Shown: piece by piece, positions 37,018 through 49,185 of the stretch
How the letters are laid out: each line of letters starts with the position of its first letter
Numbering within the stretch: position 1 is the first letter of the stretch
NCBI GenBank assembly: GCA_034620365.1
Contig: JAQGEQ010000204.1
Span: forward strand, 1 to 64,000
Source of the DNA: Pegea sp. RAD2-039
Lineage: Eukaryota > Chordata > Thaliacea > Salpida > Salpidae
Length of the DNA: 64,000 nucleotides
Direction of reading: 5' to 3'
The notes under the pieces: generated by a model
The model's database searches: none
The model's input: only the letters and a program-made list of their open reading frames with translations
What the model was told of the DNA's origin: nothing
Position numbers and translations under genes: made by a program

Positions 37018-40000
37018 TACTGTAATGGTCACTGCAAATATAATTATCTTTAAAAGTTTAACAACTTTTTTACGTAAAGCACACAGAGTAACAAAAATTA
37101 TTTTTTCTAAAATTACAGTGACGATTTACTACGATTACATTGATAAGTAAGCTTAAAAGCCCACAAAATATAATCAATCTTTTTAAGTCGAACATAAACA
37201 GATTTAGTAAACAAACAAAAAATCAAATTGATCTTTTCTATTGAAACAGAATAAACTTCTGAGATACAAATCCTCTATTCTCTTGATGTCTACTCTGCAG
37301 TAGCATGCGAACAACTTTTGGTCTTTCACGGTTCGCTTGTTCCGTGGACTCAAGCTTTTTTCTTCTTCAATTTCTTTCAAAAAATTGGAGAAAGGGCGTC
37401 AATTTAAGACAAGAAAAATTACTGAATCCTTCACCTGGTATTTGAGCTCCTTCTTAAGTTGATAAATCTTTTTGAATAGTAAAAGTCATTAATCTAGTTT
37501 TTTATGGATGTAATCTTTGGCAAATGCTAATATTATGAAAATTTAGAAGGTTTTCTGAAGAGGTTGTTTTATCTGTATTTGTCTGCCGCACCTTAAATCT
37601 TCAAAACAATCGTAAAAGTACAGTTTAGTGCTTTTCAAGGACTTATAGGTCGAGCGATTATTTATTTGACTTTAGTACAAAGCAATGTACAAAGACAGGA
37701 GGTTAAAAAAGCGAAAAAATACTATCTATTAGTTTCGACAACGATAAGTCCTTTTCAAATTGTCTTCATTGCGGTTTAAGAACTCAAAATTGTATTTCTA
37801 AAAAGTGATCAGATTATGAAAATACAATTTACTCAGCTACTTTTTTGCCATTACAGGTATAAACTAGAAAATAGAAAACTTTTTGAGAAATAAATTGATA
37901 GTTTTGATGGTTGCAGCAAAGTAAAAAATACTTCTAAAGGAACTACATCGTAAATAATAACAAACTCATTAACTCAAACAATTTATTCTAAAATAGAAAG
38001 TAATTTATTAAAAGTTGAAGCTAAGTATATTCTTGGTTAGAAAATAAATTGAAGATAAAAAATATATTTTTTAATAAATTTACAAGAAGCTCATAATTTT
38101 AAGAACTTATTTTCTATGAAACAACCTTTCAACCACATACCTTAGATAGGTTATCTTTACAAAATTAAACTGAACTAGATATAACTTTGTAAAAAACAAA
38201 TTATTTATTCAACAGTAAAAGCAAGTTTAGATTATGTAAACTCATTACAGAAAAACTAAAACTAAATTGATTACTGCAATAAAAATATAAGGAAATAAAA
38301 TTATATCAAGATAAAATTAATAAGAGCGTTGATATCTCTCTAGCTGATAATTTCACCTGAAAATCATCTACTTTATATATTAACATCAATGAAAGCTTTA
38401 AACATGAAATGCTTCAAATTGTTCTATACCTTAGCAAACATGATAATAATTTCATTTATTTACAATTATCATCATTAATCTAAAATTTGTCTTTATGCTT
38501 GATTGCTTTCATTTTTATATTAAAAAAGTTAAGAAGGTTATAGAAGTTTTAAACATCTAAAATTTCTGAAAAAATAAAATAGAAAAAATAAAAATGTTTA
38601 TAAATAAATTTGTTCTGGTTTAATTCAAAAACTAAATTTTACAGTATTGAAAATGTAACATATACTTTATATTCATGAATTTATCCTAAACTATTAAGCC
38701 TTTAAAAGTTTGAATGTGTCACAAACATTCGAAGGCTGAAAATTTAACATTATAATAGAGCTTTCATCTCATCTTTCCTCAAAAAGTTTTTTCTGGGTAG
38801 CTATTTGGTGGCTAGCTAAACATAATAGAGCTGTTGTTGAGAATAATCTTACTTCATGTTCGCAACAACTAAAATCTAACTCAAAATATAATTTACTAAG
38901 ACACCACGAATCAGCATTTCTCCTAACATTAAGTCCCATAATAGGCAAAGCTTATACTCTTTGAAAAATAAGTAATCACAAAACTTCTAAATTCTTACTA
39001 CTACTTTTAAGTACAAATTATTTCTATTACACTAAATATTTACTCTAACCACAAACTACCCGCTTAATATTCATTTAATTTGTTATATCTGCTGAATATT
39101 CTAGATACGATAATCAGATTAAAAAAGATTTGTTAACTTAGATAGTTTCTTTAAGATTGCCACAAAACTTAAATATCGCTTTTACTAAAATAAAATAATT
39201 TCTACAAATAATAAATTCAAATGGTAAAAGTTGTTTCTTATTGTCTTATAAAAGAAAAACATTATATTGACAAGTAGCATGAGATTAATGTTTTAGAATC
39301 AATCGTTCAACCAATCAGAGTCTTTGTACTTCAGATGAGAAATCAACTTTTAAAAGAAAAGGAAATTGTATTCCTTATTTGTACTCACAATTAAACTTTT
39401 TGGTACTGATCAAAAGAATAAATGATCAAAAAAAAATAAAAAATTATAGATTATTAATGCAGCCTCAAAATTGATAATTTATAAATTATTTGTGTCATTT
39501 AAAGAGCAGGAATTAAAAACCAGATGTCTTAAAGACTACTTGAGAACTAAAGATACAAAAAGTGTACCGAACTTTCGTTTTAATTTCTGAAATTAAATGA
39601 TACACTGAATGTTTTTAATCTATTGTAGGCGGTGTTGAAGAGTAAAGTTTCAGAGAAACCAGAAGAATAACTCCTATGTGTACAAAGTAGACAAGATCTG
39701 TTTTCATTTTAGGAAAATTCACTCGAAAAAGAAACTTAAAAGCTTATGTGAAGAGCTTTTTTAATTCATTCACCTTTTATTAGATTATCTGTAAGGATTT
39801 AGAAACACATCTTAATTATTATTTTGTTACTTTGTACCAAATATGATCATTGTACATCAATCTTTTCAAAGTAAGTCAATTATTCGAGCCTAATTAACCG
39901 GTTCCTTCAAAATTGAACAATCATCAGTTTATCATAGAGGAGCTTACTAATGAAATTTCACCAACTTAAGGTTACCGCAACAGATCAAATGTTTTATTTT

Positions 40001-43000
40001 TATGTAAATGAGAATAGCGAGTAACTTACTTCTAAGATCAACTAAAATCCAGATGGTTAAAGACCTATCACCTTCAATCTTTTTAAATCATTGTGCAAAA
40101 TCATCTTAGTCACATTTGTTACTATCTGAACTTCAACGAAGTCTTTCTTGCTTTACTTAACACAAATTAACTTCTTCTCAATTCTAACAAACGTTTCTAT
40201 CGATTAAATCATTGTATGAAAGTTAAGCAAGTTTCTTAATCTCTCTATCAAGAGTTTCTGCTACCAAAATACTTTTTTCACAAATAGCATCATCATTTCT
40301 GCGCACCTTCGACCACCAATGTTCCGTATTAGAAGAATTTGTTTAATCGATTTTCTTGACCGAGTAGTTTTTACAAACAGAAGTGAAACTGAGTAACATT
40401 TCTTAAAAGGTTCTTAAAAGATGTAATAAAAGCGGATTTATGTCGACCACGTTGTATTGAAATTAGAGCTTTAACACCCTGATAGATATGCACACGCTCA
40501 TTAGTTAAAATAATATTATTTATAAAGCTAAATTATAATTACCTTTTGTAAAAGAAGCTGATGATTAATCATTTTCATTCTGAATTGTTTTATGTATTTG
40601 GAATATTTAGGATTTGGCTTGCTAAAGTCTGTCGACGCCAACATTTCTATTCCAAATTTAATGAACGTTTTTCAGCTTAACTAAAACTTCATCAATTTTT
40701 AGAGCTTCTAAATAGGAGAAAGTGCTCAACAGCGCCACCTAACAGACGATTTAGATTAGTAAATTTTTGAACGTTTAAAAATCTATGTACAAATTGCATA
40801 AATCTTTAAGCTTCATTAGCATTTTCTTATTTAATATGGAGCCTGGAAAAGCAGAAAGAAGTCCTGTAGAGGTTAGGCCATCGACTAATATTAAGACATC
40901 AACAAAACTTAAAATTTCGTTAATTTGCTGAAACCGTATCGATACTCAGCAAAGTGAGAGAAGCTGAAATTGAAAATATCAAATTATGGTACAAAATGTT
41001 GCCTCGTTTATAAAAGATTCTTTAAAATAATTTGCTTATTCATATAAGATGGGAAATTTTCATGTGCTTTGGCTTCTAAATGAAACAAGCTGGTCCTTGT
41101 AAGTTTCAAGTAAGTGGGTCTGACTAAAAGTGTCTTTAGCCAAGGACTTGGAATTTGTTTTTAGCTGATTCTTCTAAATGTAAGAACTATTAAACTGCAT
41201 TGACCTCTAAGCTGAAAGCTATAGTGAGTAACAACTGAAAAGTATCAGATTAACGCCAGCAGGAAGCTACTTACGGATATTTGCATTCAATTTCATATCA
41301 AGTTGGCATCTTTCAATACTCGACCTCATGGTGGAATTTTCCGCATACAATTCTATCATGTGTTGACTCATCATCATGAAATCCTATTGTTATCACTTAT
41401 TAAAAATCTGGTGAGCTTTAAAAAAGGAAATTGAATCAGGATGAACTCTTGAACAAGCTAAAATTGAACAATTCTAAAAATTAATTTCATCGAATCAGAC
41501 GATTGAAATTATTTAAATTCGTTTTTATACTTTTGCTCTAATTTTGTTGTTCAATTGGCTACAAATTCTGTCCGTATTAAAGGTGCTGAGAAGGCACGTT
41601 TGAATTTAGACCAACGTTTGATTTTATAGTACACCATTGTTTTTTTAATTATATATTTTTCCACCAATTTGTTTGAGTTAGATCTTATGTTATTCTAAGA
41701 AAATGCTCTACAAAATTGTCTTGGAGTCCTTTTTTTACACAATACTGATGCATGTCTATCACAATTGATATCTTGTAAGGGAGTTTTATGGATCAAACAG
41801 TGATATCTACCAAGCTAGCTCGTTTTCTAATCTATTGCAACAATTAACATTATGTCAAAGATGTCTCTCTTCTATTTCAACATAATATTTCCCCATTCAC
41901 ACCACTCTTCAATACTAAGTTGTAATCTAAATAGATTATATTGATAATCAAGTTTTGATTTTACGCAAAAAAGCGTTAACGAACAAGTTTGCATGATGTA
42001 AATAAAATAATATCATCCCTTTAATAAAATATTAAGTTGTTCAAATATTGTTTCAAATGATTTAACATTTTTGTTTTAATAGATGAGTATAGAATCATTT
42101 AACTGTTTAGAAAAGGATAGTTTATACACGGAAGTTATACCTTTGATTTAAAATCACCTCGACTTCCAAAATCTCTCTGTCGACAAACTTTGCGTTTTGT
42201 GGTTGATGATGCTATGAAGACACGTAACCTTGTGCAGTAAAGCATACACTTCAACCATGCTTTTAAAAAAAGCTTTTATAAAAATGACTTTTTCTGTGAT
42301 TAAAATTTATGATTTTATCAAAGCTAAGTTTTTTTGAAATTTATTTTCCATAAAAAACTAAAATTTATTAAAAACTGAAGCTTAATAATAATAATTAAAA
42401 TGCAATATTTCTTTCAACACAAATTCAACAAAAGTTGCTGGTACTTAGTACATGGTTGCTAATAGCAAAAAGTATTTCCAACATTAGAAGATTTACTAAA
42501 ATTGAATTTTATTGTTTTCGTAATTAAAATGCTTTTTAAATAAACTTTTTGGAAATTTTAATCATTCTAAATTTTCTTCCTGCTAAATATTAGATTTCAG
42601 ATACCATATTTTATTAATGGTAGTTTTGCTTTTATACAACAAAACCATTCTTAGTGATCTCAAATGAGCTTGACAATTGATTGGAACATTTTAAATATTA
42701 CTGGTGAAAGATTATCTTTAAATTGAACTAAATCTTAAAGTTTGATTTTAATTTAAACATTTAGATAAAAAGAATTAAACACTAGATGTCGCTAAAGAAA
42801 TATTATGCAGCGGTAATACAGATAAATGATAAAGCTTATAAGTAATGTTTAAACTATTTGATGATAAAAAAAAACTCAAAGTACAGTTACAACTTATAAC
42901 TACAATTGAATAAACGATATATATTTTTAACAAAACAATGTATTTTCTATTGGTTATAATTTTACATAATTATATCAATTCATTATAAAAATGATAATTA

Positions 43001-46000
43001 GGAACTTTTAATATGGGGATTTACATTTAATCCGAGTAAATTTATAAATAATGTAAATTTGATGTAGAATTTAATCACGCTTATTAAAAACTGATATTAA
43101 GCATATTGTAAAAAGCAATTAATCTTTTGATTTTTTAACAGCAGACTTATAGCTTAAACTTACTATATTTGTAGCATCAGTAAGTTCTTTACAACAAGTC
43201 TAAAGAGATTATTGTAACTTACTGTTTAGTTTAATAAATATTTAAGTAATAAATAGTTAATAAATATTGCCCATCTTATTAAACTCTAATGATACAAAAT
43301 TAATGAATATTCTAAATTTATAATTTCTTAATTAAAAATAGTTAAAAACAATTATTTTTATAATTAAGCGTTTATGTCAAATAATAATTGCTATCATAAT
43401 GATGAGTTTTTATCATAAAATACAAATTATTAATCTTAAGAAATATTTTCAAATAATGTATAAGATGACGTATAAGATGAACTTTTATAAAAGTTTATCA
43501 AATCAAGTTGGTAATGGAAAACTACAAAAAAATACAAATTTAATCATATTTGGTGTAAAAATGTCAACATTTTAAATTAAACATGAATAAAAACTTTTTT
43601 TAAAATAATTTTTGACTTTTCTGTTTAGTTTTTTATAATTATTTACAAATATAATCAGAACTGAAAACATAAGGTAAGTTTTATATCAAGTAAAGAAGTT
43701 ATTGTTAAATGTAAGAGAAAACTTATTGCTATTTTTACATAAGGTGTACTGTCAGAATATTTCACTTTAAATATAAAATATATCTTTGATTATTATACCA
43801 AAAACTTTGAGATTAAAAAACAAGTTTTTATATAGTACTAAGTAGGTTATCAGATTCAGATAAATCAATATTTATTAAATTTCTGAAAGCAATAAGCCAA
43901 CACTATTTAAAAACTTTACATCAATTATTATCCAGCTTAACTATAATTTTAGCTACTAAAATGTAGCTATTCACAATTAGATGAAAAGCTTTTATAAACT
44001 TTATTCCAGAAACTTTAATTTTTAAGAAACACATTTTTGACAATTAATCAATTTATATAATCTTTTTTTCATTAAACCACTTGTGTTGAGATAGAATTAT
44101 CTTTATATTTTTAGCTGTTTAGTGATCTAAAACTGATTTTATGTAAATACTTTCAAAAAAATTAATTTTGTTAACTATTTGACATCAAAATTGTCAGTTT
44201 TTCAAAAGAAATAAACGATTTGACTGTATCCTTGGTGATTACTGAAATACTAAAAACAGGTAGTTGGTTTTGAGACTAAATTACGATTTTTGTGGTTAAC
44301 AGTATGTACCAGGGCTTAAAAATGACAACAAAATTTGTCTTTAGGTTGTCTGTGAAATTAAAAATTGATATATCAATTTACTAAAAAAATTCAATTACCA
44401 ATTGTTTATTATTTACAGTTTATTTTCAATCTTGAATTATACTATAAAGATGTTTGATTTATCAAAAAAACTTGTTTCTAAATATCTTAAAAGTATCTTT
44501 CTACAGATTGGACTTGTTATATTCTTTTTCATTTAACAAAAAAAGTTAAATTGTCTAAGTTAAAAAATTTTTGATCAAAAAATTTATTTAAAAAGCTTCA
44601 TAAAAAAATACACCATTTAAATGTGAGCAAGTAGCCAGCAGAATTTAATTTCAAAGTTGATTTGTTGGTTCAACTAAGAGACTTCAGGCCTTTAATAGTT
44701 GAAAATGGCGCAAGATTTTATACAAGTTTTGAAAACATATAATCATATGTAAATGAGTATATTGATTGATATATTACATTTAAGCAAAATATGTCCTTCT
44801 AATAACATATTTAATTTGAAAAGAGTCCGGTATTTTAAAGTGCAATATATAAAAAGTTTTGTGTTGTATATAATTGTTAAAAATTAGCTGCTTCAAACTA
44901 ATAAGAAATTTCAATTATTAGGGATATTCATTTTGGTAAATAAAAAAACAATTTTTCTCCAAATTTATAACTAAACATACTTTTAAAACATTTATTGTGT
45001 GTTTTAATAAAAACAAACGAAAAAATCAATTAAAAACTTGACTTGCATCTGTTGTACAAAACAGTTTTAGTGACTTAAAATAAGAAAAATTAAGCAGTTA
45101 TTTATTTGTAAATACAACTTTATCAACCTCAAAATTATCTTAGTTGAGATTGTTTTATAGAAGAAAAAAGTTTACAAACACAAATTTCTAACAAAAGCTT
45201 TATTTAGTCATACATTTTTATCCTAAAAATAGCCAATACATTTATATGTTAAATTCTACGTAAAATATATTCATTTTTACAGCTTTTTTATTGGTTATAT
45301 TGCTTAAGTAAAAATCATAACATTTTTAGTTCAAAAAGTTTAGTTGATTTAAATATTTTGATTTAAAAATTCATTTATTTAAAAATAAGCATGATAAATT
45401 TGTTACAGAAAGCATTTATTTTAAATTTTCTAACTTCCTATCATTAATAAAGCTAAGGGCGTCGGCGGTAAATCCAAAAGTTTTATTCAATGATAAAATA
45501 AAGCAAGTAACTTATTAAATGAAGTATAATTTATTAAAATAAACCTTTGTGGAAAAGTTTTTCTCTTAAGTCAATGCTTTATTTTATAAAAGTTGTAATT
45601 TCATCTGATAATCAATCATGTGATATTAAATAAACTAATGAAATAAAATATTAAATAAACTTTAGGTGACTATCAAAAAGCTGAATGTATCGGTTTTAGT
45701 TTATATTTGGTAGATAATAAAGTAATTTTGAACATTAATTTAAATTGTAATAATTAAATATAATAAACTGCATTTAACTGAGAATTATATAAATGTTTCC
45801 TGAACGGTTTTATGTTTGTCAGCTTTACAAGTTTACCGTTTCAACCTTGACCTAGTTAGGTTTTATTACAAACTTTATGAAATTCAATCCTATCGTATGA
45901 AATAGTTGATTAATTGAAAGATAAAAGCAATAAGGTTAAAATGGCTACAAAAAGTTTGAATAAAATTTTCTTCGCAGTTTATATTAATCCACAAAACAAT

Positions 46001-47786
46001 GTTGAAACAAATTAATCGCTCATATATCTACTAACTACACATTTTTATCAATTCAAAGCTACAAATGATCGTATTTCTAATTGTATTTAGCAACAAAAAT
46101 GTGTCAACATCTAATTGAGTAAATTTAATTAGAGTAAGGTTAAGTAAGTAACCCAGAAATGCAGCATGACGTAGCTGTACTACATTAAGCAGTAAACTAC
46201 TTGATCACGTTGCAAGTGTCTGGCCAATGTCGACACAGATGGCTGAGCATACAGCTCTCACCTTACACAGAAAAATGAAAAGAAGAGAATTTTTCCAGTA
46301 TTTTACTTTACTAGAAATTAGAAGAGCAAATTATTGGCTTTCAATTATTAACATTAGCTTAATAATAGCGATAACAAAATGGAGGGTTTTAGCTGTGGTC
46401 TTAATCGTTATTAGTGGGTCAAACAAAATGTTACAAGTAGTCGATAAGTTAAAAATAAATCTGACTTTTATTTTGAAATGACAATTTGTTGAAAAAAGCA
46501 TTTAATAAATTGAATTTTCTTTAACTACACAAGTTGCTTTTTTAAAGACTCAAGCACTGTTTGTTTTTCATGTAGTAGTATTTATATAGTTTTCACATTT
46601 ATTTACATTGAACATTTTCAGTAAGTATGTAAAAAAAGTTCATCTTTACAAAATGACATTTTTAAAGTTAAAAATTCTTTCTTAAAACCTTTTTAGAAGT
46701 AATATTGAAATAGAAAAAGCTCCAAACAGCTGTAATGTGAACCCAAACTCAGTTTCAGTTGCGGTCTAAATGACATCAAAAAGTTCCCAAGGGCAAGCTT
46801 AGTCAGCAGACTACCTTAAATGCTTTCTATTCATTCAAACACTTTTCATTATTTCAAATTTCCAAACAATAAAACTTCGAAGTCAAAATGTTGCCATTTC
46901 AAAATCAGATTTATTTATAAAGTTAGAAGCAGCGTTTTTAGAAACCAATTATCATTGAATTCACGCAAGTTACTCATCACCTAAACGACCTACATTCGAC
47001 AACGCTTTTTTGATACTACTACAAACATATCTAATCAGTTTATTTTATGTTAAAATCACAACCTATAAAAGATGATATGAAATACTCGACTGACAATTAT
47101 CTTCGCCAAACAAAGACTTCATCACTAGCGTGGATATAGTAATCAACCCATGAGCTACCCACAGGGGATTGGAATTTGTCTAGACCTTGAGCGGCAAGTA
47201 CAGGAGTGTATGTGCCTTATGCCCGCGGTGACGTGTTTATCGGCGGTTATTTTGTGGTTGGAATGAACGTTTCCAACAGCTCTATTAGAAAATCAACTTC
47301 AATCACTTATTGATTGTGAAAATGGGAAATCTTCACAATTTGCCAATGAACATTTTCGAACTCTATCTACACTAACATCGTCATCATCGCCGCAGCTGAA
47401 AAGCTTTTGAAGAAAAATCAAAATGATTTTTATTAAACAGCATTTATTAGAAGTCTATTTCAGAATTTCTCAAAAAACGAAATAATTATTCATACACATT
47501 CGTACAACATCATTGTTCGATAAAGTGAACGCAACTAGTTGAACAGATTCCACACAACCACCAGCTTCTTACTCGCATTCAATCAATGTTTAAACCAAAT
47601 TGTCCAAATTAATTCAAGTAAAAAGTACAATTCAAACCAGCTACTTGATGTTGAATGGATGAAGAAGACATTAAATAAATTGCTGTTAGATTAAGAGAAG
47701 AAACAAGAAGAACTAAAAAACAAGATCAGATCTAAACATCAGTGGCTTGTTGGGTGATAGATCCCACTGCTAGGAGGCGAGAAGTG
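37018..47786. other. 10.8-kb AT-rich intergenic region
   Basis: This region separates the 5' end of the FREM1-like gene from the 3' end of HUWE1. It is dominated by A/T runs and I find no exon chain. The 84-codon plus-strand frame at 46227-46481 has no recognisable domain. Two short stretches, about 46150-46270 and 47140-47290, are richer in GC and unexplained. TTTATT at 47429-47434 is a possible HUWE1 poly(A) signal on the minus strand. The left end must contain the FREM1-like promoter, but no element stands out. Confidence 0.6.
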
Positions 47787-49185
47787 TCAGGCAAGTCCGA
47801 ATCCTTCAGTGCACTCAGTGATAGCAAGTAGTAGTCGCTCACGGAGCTTGTCGTAGGTCTCATATGCAGGTAAATCAAGTTGGTTGAAACTGTAGAAGAG
47901 ATGGTTGGTTAGTTGGTGCTTCAGTTGGTAGGCAACCAGTAATGAGTTACCATGTGTGAGCACAAGGCAATCGAGATGTAGATCGGTCGTCTCGATGAAT
48001 CTGGAACTTTTGTGTCCCTGTCATACCCTCTAATGCAGCAAAACCTTGCAAGGGTACTTTTGATGTACCTAGAAAGACATGAGATGAATTGATAAGTGAT
48101 CAGGACATCATCAGGAGATTACCAGTTGCAAACTGAAGAAACTTAGCGCGTTGAGCTTGATCGAAGGAACGAAGAGCTCTCCAAAACCACTGAACTTGCA
48201 ACGAATGAGGTTGGTACTTGTGGTATTCAGTGTTAGCTCTCAAATCATCGATATCAACATTTGGCAGTCCTAAACACACCACAAGTAAGTAAAGAGGGGA
48301 TGGTAGATGGTAGGAGGAAGTACCTGATATTAGTAATTCCAACTCTTGCTCATCAAAGATTGAAATCAAACGTTTAGGAATGATCTCGTAAAAGCCTTCG
48401 AGGAACGCGCTGTCATAGAAACACTGTTACTTGTGGCAACAGGGGCATGAATGGCGCTTACGCGAGTTGCTTGGTGATGGCTCCCGTCATCTTCTCCTGA
48501 CAAACCAGGTACACGTATTCTCGTTTGCTCTTCTCAGTCACTAAAATATTTCTTCCATTTTCCTTCAAATCACGAATCTCTGTTTTGCCGAACTCGTTCA
48601 CCTAGCAACGTGATGACGTCATCAATAAGCGCGAAATCGGTGCGAAGAGGTGACAAACCTCGATACAGAAGTATAAATCGCTTCCGACTGTTTCGAGTGG
48701 GTTCTCGAGCACGTAGCAGAGACTTTTGGCAAATTCGAAATCTTCCGATTCCATATCAGTGTACTTGACGGGTTTGCCCAAAATATGTTTGTAAAAGGAG
48801 CGCGTGAAGTAACACTCGAGAAGCTTGTTGTCATAGACCGCCTTGGCAACGATGCGACCCACAAACTGCAAAGAAACGAAATGCAAATGGACCACAAGCA
48901 AATGGAGCAGGCACAACTAACCTTGAAATATGACAGATGGTTGGAGTTGATATTGGAAAAAGGGTTGATGGTGTAGGTGCCATGATCACCAGGAGAGGTC
49001 TTGAAGAGGGCGTAATTGGGGTTGAAGATCTCACGAGAAATGACCAGATACCACTCCCGGAGGACCCCACCGGCGTCCTGACCGTCTTCACCGTCAAATA
49101 CAATGTACAGACGAGATCTTAGCTCCGCTGGAGATCTTCGATGTAATTCACGGAAGGAATCCTCAAATAGATGCGATCGACGCAC
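47787..49185 (-). other. HUWE1: HECT catalytic domain of HUWE1
   Basis: The exon 48622-49185 region starts the domain with [16 protein letters not shown] and [17 protein letters not shown], followed by [20 protein letters not shown] and [15 protein letters not shown]. The last two exons are 47951 to about 48071 and 47787-47889. The catalytic cysteine, in the HTCFNQLDLP context, is encoded by a TGT codon split by the 61-bp intron 47890-47950: TG in the upstream exon, T in the last. The cysteine accepts ubiquitin as a thioester before transfer to substrate. All expected blocks are present, so the ligase should be active. Confidence 0.95.

Noticed and set aside
46227-46481. 84-codon plus-strand open frame with hydrophobic stretch
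   Set aside because: No recognisable family, no exon partners and AT-rich codon content; probably chance.
37018-47786. Search for CRISPR arrays, operons or bacterial-type systems
   Set aside because: Spliced genes, long AT-rich spacers and animal gene families show this is animal nuclear DNA; no direct-repeat/spacer pattern was seen.
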